From: Nitrospirota bacterium
GTDB lineage: Bacteria; Nitrospirota; Thermodesulfovibrionia; Thermodesulfovibrionales; UBA6898
Assembly (NCBI GenBank): GCA_003252075.1
Contig: QKDO01000122.1
Coordinates: 1-34,040 of the forward strand
Direction of reading: 5' to 3'
DNA: 34,040 nt
In this document: in pieces, positions 25,825 to 32,597 of the stretch
Position numbering within the stretch: the stretch's first letter is position 1
Layout: each line of letters opens with the position of its first letter
Program-made: the position numbers and the translations under genes
The notes under the pieces: generated by a model
The model's input: the letters and a program-made list of their open reading frames with translations, nothing else
Database searches by the model: none
Told to the model about the DNA's origin: nothing

Positions 25825-26904
25825 CTATTGAAACAGCTTCTTCAGTGCTGAACCACCGAGGTCGAAAACGCTCTTGCCGATGGACCCGATAGGCATGCCA
25901 AGGGATTGTGCAAGGGAAAGGGACAATTTCTTCACTAGGCTCTGGGTGATGCTGAACTTCGGATTGTCAAGATCACCCTCAAGGGTAAAATCGAGCGTGA
26001 TCTGATCATGATTGTCCTTGAGCATCTTCGTCACCCCGAGAAGCGGCATACCGAGAAAAGTACCTCCGGAAGTCTTGAACTCCAGACCCTTGATGATGAT
26101 CGTTCCTACAGATTGGATCCTTCTGTTCCGAACCGTGATGCCGGCGTCAAGGGAAAGAAGTCCCTGCGTCACCTCCACATCACCCTTTTTCTCGTAGTAG
26201 GGCCGCAGCTGGGTTATATCCAGATCCCTGATCAAGAGCTTCGCCTTCGTATCCTTCGTCCTCAGGTTTATCGAGCCTTTCGACGTCAGCTTACCCTTCC
26301 CGGCATTGCCGGGTATCGCGGCACCAACTTCATAGTCTGATACCCTGCTGTCAGGCGGCACGGAAAAATTCTTCAGCTCCGCCTTGATCTCCCTCATCCT
26401 GGTAAGCGCGGGAGAAGGGGATACTTTTCTGTCAAGATAGTCGAGTGATCCATCCTCAATCGTCAATTTCTTTATAAGAAATGGAGCGGTACCCTTACCT
26501 GGAGACTTCTTCCTGTTCTCTGTCTTTACCGGCGCCTTATTGCGTGCAGGCAAGAACGGGACAATCTCTCCTTTTTTATCGACCTCAAGAAAAAGATAGG
26601 GCGAATCAAGTTCAACATTAGAGATGATATTTTCTTTCTTCAGCAGTCCTATGACGTTTGCACGGACCCCGAGGTTCTTTGTCGTAAGGATCTCTTTGCT
26701 GTCAGGTCTGACCAGTCTGATGTCCGTTGCCCTGACCTTTCCCCACCGGAGCGAGATATCCTCAACGGAAAAACCACTACCGAGGACCTGTTGCAACTGG
26801 TACTGGATGATCTTGTTCGCGTTATGAAGGAGGAGTCCTGCACCGGCACCCAGCAAGACAAGAATGAACAGGAAGCCATATTTGAGGTTCTTTCTGCGCA
26901 TCAT
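25825..26904 (-). CDS. AsmA/DUF748-like envelope protein
   Basis: From ATG 26904 (AAGGA before it) this gives about 359 residues. An N-terminal membrane helix (KYGFLFILVLLGAGAGLLL) is followed by a repeated beta-strand pattern of the AsmA/TamB-like DUF748 type: LGSGFSVEDISLRWGKVRAT, LLKKENIISNVELDSPYLFL, IKKLTIEDGSLDYLDRK and FTLEGDLDNPKFSI. Relatives bridge the periplasm and are tied to outer-membrane lipid traffic or assembly. An upstream ATG at 26934 is open but lacks a ribosome site. It is divergent from the DsbC-like selenoprotein gene, and the shared 66-bp spacer must contain both promoters. Confidence 0.82.
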   Translation of the reverse strand: MMRRKNLKYGFLFILVLLGAGAGLLLHNANKIIQYQLQQVLGSGFSVEDISLRWGKVRATDIRLVRPDSKEILTTKNLGVRANVIGLLKKENIISNVELDSPYLFLEVDKKGEIVPFLPARNKAPVKTENRKKSPGKGTAPFLIKKLTIEDGSLDYLDRKVSPSPALTRMREIKAELKNFSVPPDSRVSDYEVGAAIPGNAGKGKLTSKGSINLRTKDTKAKLLIRDLDITQLRPYYEKKGDVEVTQGLLSLDAGITVRNRRIQSVGTIIIKGLEFKTSGGTFLGMPLLGVTKMLKDNHDQITLDFTLEGDLDNPKFSITQSLVKKLSLSLAQSLGMPIGSIGKSVFDLGGSALKKLFQ

Positions 26905-26970
26905 CGATATCCTTGGCCCGGACCATTTTACCATATCATGATCTCTTGCATCTGTGCTATACTGTTTTCC

Positions 26971-27753
26971 ATGCGGAAGTCATGGATATACATGATACTG
27001 GTATTTCTCGTGCTTTCATTCCCGGGAAAAGCTTCGCCCTTTGCAAAGAGCGATCAGGATTGCTCGACCTGTCATACCCTCAATGCCGAGCAGGCAAGAA
27101 CCATTCTGAATGACCTCATCCCCAATGTAAAGGTGATCCTTGTTCAGCCGGCACCGATCACCGGTCTCTGGGAGATCGGCATTGACATGGGTGGGAGAAA
27201 GGCCATCGTATATCTTGACTATGCCAAGAAGAATATCATATCCCCTGCAACCCGCGGCGAAGTGATAAGCATCAAGACAAGAACGAGCCTTACCCAGGAA
27301 AGCTTTCAGAAAATCAACAAGGTAGACCCGTCTCAGGTGGAGCTGAAAAATGCCCTCCTCTTCGGGGACAAGACCGCCAAACATAAGGTCATTGTCTTCG
27401 ACGACCCTGATTGACCATACTGCGCAAAACTTCATCAGTCGATGAAGAAGGTGATCACAGAGAGAAGGGACATAGCCTTTTATATCATACTCTATCCCTT
27501 GCCCATGCATAAGGATGCCTACGATAAGGCAAAGACCATCCTCTGTGAGAAGTCTCTTGATCTTCTCGACGCGGCATTTGAGAAGAAACCTCTCCCCAAG
27601 CCGAGCTGCGACACCAAGGCAGTGGATGAGAACATCAAACTGGCAGAAAAGTTAGGCATCTCCGGAACACCGGCCGTCATCTTCCCGGACGGGACCCTCA
27701 TCCCCGGCGCGGTGGAAGCCGACGCCATAATCCAGCAGATAGACAAGAAGTAA
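26971..27753 (+). CDS. DsbC-like periplasmic selenoprotein (UPYC) with an N-terminal CxxCH
   Basis: Reading TGA 27412-27414 as selenocysteine gives one 260-residue protein. A signal helix (IYMILVFLVLSFPG) is followed by DQDCSTCHTL (Cys31, Cys34, His35), a CxxCH that could bind heme c. A DsbC-like dimerisation domain comes next (VKVILVQPAPITGLWEIGID, KNALLFGD), then the thioredoxin fold: VIVFDDPD, U148, PYC151, AKLH. DsbC relatives have CPYC in exactly this place. The cis-proline is in GISGTPAVIFPDG, and two further cysteines (ILCEKS, KPSCDTK) fit a DsbC disulfide. TATACT lies just upstream of ATG, so the mRNA may be nearly leaderless; an in-frame ATG at 26938 is possible. Confidence 0.85.
27430..27447 (+). 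promoter_or_regulatory. Candidate bacterial SECIS hairpin of the DsbC-like selenoprotein
   Basis: Fifteen nt after the TGA, CTTCATC (27430-27436) and GATGAAG (27441-27447) form a perfect 7-bp stem with loop AGTC. The loop starts 22 nt after the TGA and has G at position two. Both agree with the bacterial SECIS consensus (G in the first two loop bases, 16-37 nt from UGA). Confidence 0.7.
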
Positions 27754-27795
27754 CTCCTCTTCTCCGCTTCGTTTCCGTGCTTGCCGACACCTGTA

Positions 27796-27827
27796 TTGAC
27801 AAGTTCTGCAGCTGAGATTAATATAAT
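27796..27827 (+). promoter_or_regulatory. Promoter of tRNA-Leu(CAG)
   Basis: A perfect TTGACA -35 (27796-27801) is followed by TAATAT (27819-27824, 17-bp spacer), overlapping a perfect TATAAT (27822-27827, 20-bp spacer). The tRNA starts ten bases after the TATAAT. Confidence 0.75.
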
Positions 27828-27836
27828 AACCTTATT

Positions 27837-27923
27837 GCCGAAGTGGCGGAACTGGCAGACGCGCTAGGTTCAGGGTCTAGTGGTGGAAACGCCGTGGGGG
27901 TTCGAGTCCCCCCTTCGGCACCA
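27837..27923 (+). tRNA. tRNA-Leu (anticodon CAG)
   Basis: An 87-nt class-II tRNA. The acceptor stem GCCGAAG pairs with CTTCGGC, followed by discriminator A and an encoded CCA. The anticodon stem CTAGG/TCTAG has loop TTCAGGG, giving CAG. The variable arm is long. The T-arm is GGGGG, TTCGAGT, CCCCC. Confidence 0.97.
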
Positions 27924-28384
27924 ATGAACATATTGTAGTTAACGTAATTTGCCTCTTGTTATTTGGGGCACAAATGGTGCCTAAACTAAATTCCTCATTT
28001 TTTCTCAGGTGGCATTTTATCGGAACCTCATAGACTTTCGACACTGTGCAATCCTTCCTGTATTCGTTGAAAAGGCTATTTCTCAGACCGTGAAAGTTTC
28101 ATTTGGTTATCAGCGCGTCTGAATGATCAGACCGACGTGAAGCCCAACTAAGTACTACCGTAGAGAATATTCATAGCATTATTATTGATGAATAATTATT
28201 TCTTATTAGACAGCCCGCGCACAATGTGATATCCGTTAAAATATGCAGTGAAATTTCCGACACAGCCAATCCATCCGCAAGGGTTGGAGGGGAAGCGACA
28301 GGTTGTAGCATTAGGATGGCGGAGTTGCCGAAGGTGAGAAACCAGTGGTAAACTCGGCCTTTTTGTATATTGTGAGGATACTGA
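27924..28384. other. Gene-free leader before the inverted Crp/Fnr locus, with a terminator-like stem
   Basis: No gene is supported in these 461 bp. At 28327-28358, GCCGA pairs with TCGGC around an internal GGT/ACC hairpin, and five T's follow (28360-28364). This resembles an attenuator or terminator 20 nt before the regulator start. The 120 bp before it is rich in small dyads, but no known riboswitch core could be matched. Confidence 0.45.
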
Positions 28385-29056
28385 ATGCAAAACCTGATAG
28401 AAAGTAGCCCTCCGCAGGTATACCCCGCTGATACCGAGATATATGCTCAGGACACCCCAGCAGTAGCTGTCTATTTCATTGAGCATGGAATCGTGAAACT
28501 TTCGTGGATAGACCGCGCAGGCAGACAGCTGAGATTAACCGAGTTCTTTGCATGCGTGGAGATTTCCTCGCAGAGCATGGCGAGTATCTGGCGGTTGAAG
28601 TCTTTATTTGTCTCTACAAGATTCATGAAGCCCTCTGCAGATATGCACCTCAGAGTACATTTAGTCAGTGTTGTGCATGTGAAGGAGTGCAATCTGCGGA
28701 GAAGGACAGAGGGAGCACCAATTATCCAGTGGCTGCGGCGAAGACCGGCTATAACTTCATGACCTGCGCGGGACCGGCTGGAAAGGCTTATTCTTGATCT
28801 TATCTCCGAAATGGAGCAACCCCCAGACCTTGAATGTGAGATTAAATATCAGTTACCTTTGAAACGCAAGGAACTCTCACGGATGATTGCATTGACCCCT
28901 GAGCACCTAAGCCGTCTGCTTAAAGCTTTAGAACATGATGGATTGATACAAAGAAATGAAAACTGGCTGGAGATTAAAGATTACCGTAGACTCATAACTG
29001 AATGTGGGATGCAAGGTAGCGCAGCCTTTTGTTCTATGCCTCAGAAAATCTTTTAG
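28385..29056 (+). pseudogene. Crp/Fnr family regulator split by an internal inverted segment (off orientation)
   Basis: The plus strand carries both ends of a Crp/Fnr protein. The N-terminal part runs from MQNLIESSPPQVYPADTEIY through AVAVYFIEHGIVKLSWIDRAG. The C-terminal part runs from DRLERLILDLISEMEQPPD to the helix-turn-helix LKRKELSRMIALTPEHLSRL. The middle, 28513-28771, reads correctly only on the minus strand (RRSHWIIGAPSVLL, CTLRCISAEGFMNLVETNKD, CEEISTHAKNSVNLSCLPAR). Reversing it gives one open frame of 223 residues with normal Crp domain order. As written, the product stops at 28762 after 125 residues and has no DNA-binding domain. The recognition helix has E-H-L-S-R, the FNR-type ExxSR pattern, matching the boxes at 29092 and 29114. 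The ribosome site is GAGG, nine bases before ATG. Confidence 0.85.
28513..28771. repeat. 259-bp inverted (possibly invertible) segment bounded by 9-bp inverted repeats
   Basis: CCGCGCAGG (28513-28521) and CCTGCGCGG (28763-28771) are perfect inverted repeats at the exact points where the Crp/Fnr coding sense changes strand. Swapping the interior restores the frame at both junctions (IDRAG-HEVIAGL and CLPAR-DRLERL). Repeat length and segment size are similar to the E. coli fimS switch (9-bp repeats, 314 bp). No recombinase gene was seen in this window. Confidence 0.8.
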
Positions 29057-29091
29057 AATTTTTCATCGCTATTATATGGGTCCCGAAAGTC

Positions 29092-29105
29092 TTGATAAAT
29101 ATCAA
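29092..29105. promoter_or_regulatory. FNR-type box 1 (perfect TTGAT-N4-ATCAA)
   Basis: TTGATAAATATCAA matches the FNR/DNR consensus exactly. It lies 36 bp after the split Crp/Fnr gene and 127 bp before the next ATG, with its centre 22 bp (two helical turns) from box 2. Confidence 0.8.
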
Positions 29106-29113
29106 GCAGAGAA

Positions 29114-29127
29114 TTGATATTTATCAA
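29114..29127. promoter_or_regulatory. FNR-type box 2 (perfect TTGAT-N4-ATCAA)
   Basis: TTGATATTTATCAA is a second exact FNR/DNR consensus match on the same helical face as box 1. It probably controls the 91-codon membrane-protein gene at 29232, whose leader would start about 40 bp downstream of this box. Confidence 0.8.
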
Positions 29128-29231
29128 TGACAAATCCTCGAAATTCTGAGAGTCTGTTAGAAACAACGAGGGGTTGCTTTCACTTCTCCCTCGGGAAAAA
29201 ACTAGGGAAGACAAAAAAGAAGGGGGGACTT

Positions 29232-29507
29232 ATGAAAACGATAAAAAAATCAATGATGCTTGTGGGGATGACACTGCTGTCTTTACCGCCTCTCCAAGGT
29301 CACCTGTCAGATGCAGGAATAACAGATGAACTGGTCCTTGCCTATGCAGTTGTGCTGCCATTTATCGTAGTGCTCGCGGCGATTGCCGGAATCATGGCTG
29401 CATCACTCGGTGACATCACAAGCTACTTCCATGGTTTTCATACATTCGGATGGCGGCCAGGGAAAGCTCATTTTATGGGCAGAGACAGAAAAAAGAAACG
29501 GACATAA
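29232..29507 (+). CDS. Small membrane protein (91 residues), probable FNR-controlled gene
   Basis: The start ATG 29232 follows AGGGGGG. The protein begins MKTIKKSMMLVGMTLLSLPP, a signal-peptide or membrane segment, and then has a second strong hydrophobic helix (LVLAYAVVLPFIVVLAAIAGIMAAS). It ends in a basic, His-containing tail (SYFHGFHTFGWRPGKAHFMG then RDRKKKRT). No family is recognised. A frame open upstream to 29127 is not used, because it would begin inside the second FNR box. The two boxes upstream suggest expression under oxygen limitation or nitrosative stress, if the regulator is active. A gene-free stretch (29508-29931) follows. Confidence 0.7.
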   Translation: MKTIKKSMMLVGMTLLSLPPLQGHLSDAGITDELVLAYAVVLPFIVVLAAIAGIMAASLGDITSYFHGFHTFGWRPGKAHFMGRDRKKKRT

Positions 29508-29931
29508 GCATAGTTTGTCTTGTGAGTCCTTCCGGGTGTAGGGAGTATGTAGTTTCTGCATACTTCATGCAGCAAGTGTTTTATGCCGTATCGAAGCTGC
29601 TAAGATATCTTTATTGTCTACGTAGAGACACAGTTTCAATTTGTCAATAACTCTCGGTAAGTAGGTGAAGTTGAGAGGCAGGCTTCCTTCCTGTGACACG
29701 CTGCAGTAAGCGACGCCAAGAGAGCGAGAATTACAACAGCCAATAAACAGATAAAGCAAAGTCACGCGTCATCTGGCGTCGGAAAGCCTTGCTATTGTTG
29801 CTCGATTGACGACTGGTCTGTTCTGTGGTAATAAATAAGTAACGTAGGAAGCCGCTTGGGGAAGGCCGCGTTCGTTTTGAACAAGGCAATGCTTAATCGC
29901 AACGACAGTAAAGACAAAGGAGGGGGAAAAG
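29508..29931. other. Gene-free stretch, nothing recognised
   Basis: 424 bp between the small membrane protein and the GYD gene. Short open frames on both strands lack ribosome sites and family resemblance. No repeat, tRNA or clear promoter was found. Confidence 0.5.
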
Positions 29932-30255
29932 ATGAAGTATTTAGCACAGGCGTCTTATACAGCCGAGGCTGTCTCAGGTTTGATCAAGAACCCACAGAAT
30001 CGCGGTGAGGCGGTTCGGCAGGTTATTGAAAAACTCGGCGGCCGTCTCGAAGGTTTTTGGTTCTCATTCGGCGACTATGATGTAACACTTGTTTTTGAGA
30101 TGCCGGACAATGTAAGCGCAGCTGCCTTTTCTTTGGCCGTCTCCGCAGGGGGTGCCCTCAAGTCTATCAAGACTACGCAGCTGATAACGGTCGAGGAAGC
30201 AATGTCAGCCTTGAAGAAGGCGGCAAAATCAGGCTACAAGCCTCCCAAAAAATAG
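29932..30255 (+). CDS. GYD-domain protein
   Basis: A 107-residue protein with AGGAGGGGG before ATG 29932. It matches the GYD family by its overall pattern: KYLAQASYTAEAVSGLIKNP at the start, IEKLGGRLEGFWFSFGDYD with the GDYD version of the name motif, then VTLVFEMPDNVSAAAFSLAV and LITVEEA. GYD proteins are small ferredoxin-like folds of uncertain function, often found alone. The Lys-rich tail (ALKKAAKSGYKPPKK) may be disordered. It appears monocistronic, with a stem-loop 37 bp after its stop. Confidence 0.85.
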   Translation: MKYLAQASYTAEAVSGLIKNPQNRGEAVRQVIEKLGGRLEGFWFSFGDYDVTLVFEMPDNVSAAAFSLAVSAGGALKSIKTTQLITVEEAMSALKKAAKSGYKPPKK

Positions 30256-30292
30256 CTGGCCCATTGAACTGCCAACAACGATGATTTAAGCG

Positions 30293-30330
30293 GGGCACCG
30301 ATCATTTATCTTCTGAGGTGTCGGTGTCCC
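30293..30330 (+). terminator. Stem-loop after the GYD gene
   Basis: GGGCACCGA (30293-30301) pairs with TCGGTGTCCC (30321-30330), with one bulged T. The T-rich tail is poor (GACAAGATTT), so termination would be weak or Rho-assisted. About 180 bp with no recognised gene follow. Confidence 0.4.
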
Positions 30331-30514
30331 GACAAGATTTCTCCGTGCTCATGTCTTCCTGAAACAGTTATCTGTATTACTCTTGCTATGACTGAAGGTT
30401 TCAAGCAGGATTCAGTAGGATAATGACGCTTGTTCCGCTTTCTGATTAGCTATCAGATTTCCTCAGTCATTTCACAGAGACCTAGATGTGGCTATCTTAC
30501 TATCGATATAAGTT

Positions 30515-30877
30515 TTACGGGTTTTTAACAATAGAGATCAGGGTATCACTATTCATCTTGCCAGTCTTCATATCCATCCATGGGGTCTGGACGGTTATAT
30601 CTATCTTTCCTTTTTTAAACATGGCGTTCTTTTCGTCTGCAACGAAGGACTTTAATCCCTCCTGTCTTTTATAGAATGCCGCTACCTTCTGTACGCCGTC
30701 ATTTGTCCTATAACAGGCAGCCTCACTGTTCATCATCTGCTTGACTGCCTTCGACGTTGTCTCGTCATACGTTGCGCCAGGATACACCGGTATGCCGAAG
30801 TTGTCTGGTCCGGCAACAACGGTTCCAGACAAAATAACTACAACAAACATCAGCATTAATAATCCAGCTCTCTTCAT
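30515..30877 (-). CDS. Exported protein of unknown function (120 residues)
   Basis: The start ATG 30877 follows AAGGAAGAG and gives MKRAGLLMLMFVVVILSGTV ending VVAG, a clear signal peptide. Residues before it in the longer frame are charged and unlikely to precede a signal. The mature part begins PDNFGIPVYPGATYDETTSK, contains one cysteine (EAACYRTNDGVQKVAAFYKR) and ends DTLISIVKNP. The PVYPGA opening followed by a YR..DG...V..FYK pattern recurs in small periplasmic proteins that I cannot name as a family. It lies 82 bp downstream of another small exported protein on the same strand. Confidence 0.75.
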   Translation of the reverse strand: MKRAGLLMLMFVVVILSGTVVAGPDNFGIPVYPGATYDETTSKAVKQMMNSEAACYRTNDGVQKVAAFYKRQEGLKSFVADEKNAMFKKGKIDITVQTPWMDMKTGKMNSDTLISIVKNP

Positions 30878-30959
30878 TTTGTTATTCTCTTCCTTCTCTT
30901 CGATTATTTTCTTTGATGCCGCATCAAACATAATGCATTCAAACTTTTCACCGTTTCCA

Positions 30960-31436
30960 CTACTGCTTATTGTAAATTAGCTTCATTTTCTTAACGCTGC
31001 CGTTAGGTGTCTTCATGGTTGTATCTATCGCCATGACCTTACCGTCGGCACTAAGGGACCGCATAAAGGTTGACTCTGCAGTTCCCGCTTCCATTGACAT
31101 GACGCTTTTTGTGACCAAGGTCGAACCCACCCATTGGCTAGTATTCTTAATATCATGGCCGCTTGGGGACTTATTGATACTCTCGCTGCCGTCCAGCTTG
31201 TCAGTGGCGGTTTCGGAGCGGTCGCCTACCTTGCGCGTGGTGGTGAGGACAGATGAGGTCTGCTTAATAATAAGAGTGACTTTCTGCTTCGACGTAGATG
31301 CAGAGCGAGCTTGCCCCATATCACTCTTGGTCGTGTCCAGATTCCATGTTCCAGAGAAGTCGGGTTTGCCTAAAGCGAAGGCTGATCCAGAAAAAGCCAA
31401 AGTGATAAAAATCATGAGAATAGCCGCACGTTTCAT
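30960..31436 (-). CDS. Exported lipocalin-like protein (158 residues)
   Basis: The start ATG 31436 has GGAGG five bases upstream. The product begins MKRAAILMIFITLAFSGSAF, a signal peptide, followed by ALGKPDFSGTWNLDTTKSDM. The FSGTW opening and the alternating Thr/Ser/Val-rich strands (KVTLIIKQTSSVLTTTRKVG, TLVTKSVMSM) suggest a small lipocalin-like beta-barrel, probably periplasmic. No ligand residues can be assigned. It is the upstream partner of the 120-residue exported protein and may share its transcript. Confidence 0.75.
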   Translation of the reverse strand: MKRAAILMIFITLAFSGSAFALGKPDFSGTWNLDTTKSDMGQARSASTSKQKVTLIIKQTSSVLTTTRKVGDRSETATDKLDGSESINKSPSGHDIKNTSQWVGSTLVTKSVMSMEAGTAESTFMRSLSADGKVMAIDTTMKTPNGSVKKMKLIYNKQ

Positions 31437-31696
31437 TGAAGCCTCCAAATCGAAGTGATTGGAAAATATAGTCGATGGAAGTATTCATGTCAACAGTTAT
31501 GTTAATAACCCATCTATAAAAAGAGCCTTGGCACTGCTGATAATATTCATCAGTGCATTTTTCCAGAAGCAAGATTAAGTTGTTGGCGGAGTCTAGAGAA
31601 AAGAGTACTTCCTGAACTCCGCACTTTTCAAAAGCTTCAAAATGGTGTAAGTTATTATTCGTAATCAACTATGGGGGAATGTCGAGGTTTAGCCGA

Positions 31697-31793
31697 TTAA
31701 TGTTACAAATCCGGTATTATCTAGATGGCTAATATCACAATTCAGATATTAGTCTTGTTGATTGGCTGACTAACATTACAAAAAGAGTATTAG
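31697..31793. repeat. Three 24-bp repeats with dyad ends (operator-like array)
   Basis: Copies lie at 31697-31720, 31729-31752 and 31770-31793. Each has YTAAYRTYACAA, four variable bases, then RRTATTAK. The ends are complementary in the second and third copies (CTAA to TTAG), so each is a direct repeat and a dyad. The array sits 131-227 bp before the MOSC gene. A regulator may bind it cooperatively. Confidence 0.65.
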
Positions 31794-31824
31794 AGAGAAA
31801 CTATCTAATAACTGGTTCCCATCC

Positions 31825-31909
31825 GGCGCTGCGCGCCTGATAGGAACCCCGGCGGTAAGCGGCTGACTGCTGTTTCTCTCGGCGCGCAAAGCGCAAAGGC
31901 CGTATCAGG
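31825..31909 (+). promoter_or_regulatory. Structured leader of the MOSC gene (riboswitch-like, unassigned)
   Basis: A GGCGC-TGC-GCGCC hairpin (31825-31837) is followed by CCTGATA (31836-31842), pairing with TATCAGG (31903-31909) to close a domain. Inside are further small stems, including CGC-GCAAA-GCG. The domain ends 14 bp before the MOSC start, over the ribosome-site region. A molybdenum-cofactor sensing RNA is an attractive idea given the gene, but the known Moco motif was not matched. Confidence 0.45.
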
Positions 31910-31923
31910 AAAGGACGGACCCG

Positions 31924-32574
31924 ATGTCCATGCGGCTGATCTCACTCAATGTTGGACTACCCAGAAAAGTGACCTGGAAAGGCAGGACGGTCTTGACCGG
32001 GATCGTCAAGGAACCTGTTATCGGTCGCGTCCAGGTGCACCGGCATAACCTGGATGGCGACGGCCAGGCAGATCGTTCCGTCCATGGCGGTCCCTACAAA
32101 GCAGTGTACCTGTATCCCTCGGAGCACTATACCGCCTGGCGTCAGGAATTTCCTGACCTTGAACTGCCGTGGGGGGCGTTTGGCGAAAACTTCACTACTG
32201 AAGGGCTTGTAGAGATCGCCATGCACATTGGCGACAAGCTGCGCATCGGCACCGCGGTGGTGCGCGTGACGGAACCGAGAATGCCCTGCTACAAGCTGGG
32301 CCTGCGGTTGGGCCGCGATGATTTACTTGAGAGGTTTTTGGCGAGCGGCCGGACCGGCATATACCTTGCGGTCGAAAAGGAAGGCGAGGTCGGCGCCGGG
32401 GATACCTTCACGCTGCTCAACCGTCCCGGCCATGGGATGACCATAGCGGATATTACACGGGTCTTTGCGATTGAGAAGAACGACGTCGACACGCTACGGC
32501 GTCTGGCCATGCTGCCCGAGCTGTCTGACTCCTGGCGGGAATATTTCCGGAAGCAGCTACACAAGCGCAGGTAG
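31924..32574 (+). CDS. MOSC-domain protein (YiiM-like)
   Basis: A 216-residue protein of the MOSC (molybdenum cofactor sulfurase C-terminal) family, close in layout to YiiM. Key segments are VGLPRKVTWKGRTVLTGIVK, DGDGQADRSVHGGPYKAVYL, the WGAFGENFTTEGL box, a TEPRMPCYKLGLRLGR stretch with the conserved cysteine, and SGRTGIYLAV. In the family the cysteine handles molybdenum cofactor or its sulfur, and YiiM reduces N-hydroxylated compounds. The alternative start is an ATG two codons later. It precedes mug by 23 nt, so the two probably form a small operon that handles modified bases or hydroxylated analogues. The shared function is inferred. Confidence 0.92.
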   Translation: MSMRLISLNVGLPRKVTWKGRTVLTGIVKEPVIGRVQVHRHNLDGDGQADRSVHGGPYKAVYLYPSEHYTAWRQEFPDLELPWGAFGENFTTEGLVEIAMHIGDKLRIGTAVVRVTEPRMPCYKLGLRLGRDDLLERFLASGRTGIYLAVEKEGEVGAGDTFTLLNRPGHGMTIADITRVFAIEKNDVDTLRRLAMLPELSDSWREYFRKQLHKRR

Positions 32575-32597
32575 CCGGCAAGAAAAGCGCTGATCCC

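Noticed and set aside
25719-25900. Short plus-strand ORF in the gap after the NTF2-like gene
   Set aside because: It runs antisense into the well-supported DUF748 gene and shows no protein-like pattern.
27361-27460. Treating the DsbC-like locus as two separate genes or a simple nonsense mutation
   Set aside because: Both parts are in the same frame, the TGA is exactly at the first active-site cysteine, and a SECIS-like hairpin follows. A random nonsense mutation would not fall there twice in one window.
13254-27753. An alternative genetic code with TGA as a sense codon
   Set aside because: Many genes here end cleanly in TGA (MDR dehydrogenase, rfbB and others) with overlapping starts of the next gene. 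In-frame TGA appears only at two redox-motif positions.
27837-27923. tRNA-Leu(CAG) as an integration site for the accessory region to its right
   Set aside because: No second copy of the tRNA 3' end and no integrase gene were seen in the window, so there is no support beyond position.
28196-28384. A cobalamin, TPP or c-di-GMP riboswitch before the Crp/Fnr gene
   Set aside because: Small stems are present, but none of the conserved core motifs could be matched by eye; kept only as a terminator-like element.
28471-28692. An independent minus-strand gene inside the Crp/Fnr locus
   Set aside because: Its residues are the missing central part of the plus-strand Crp/Fnr protein. It has no own domain ends, and its limits coincide with the 9-bp repeats.
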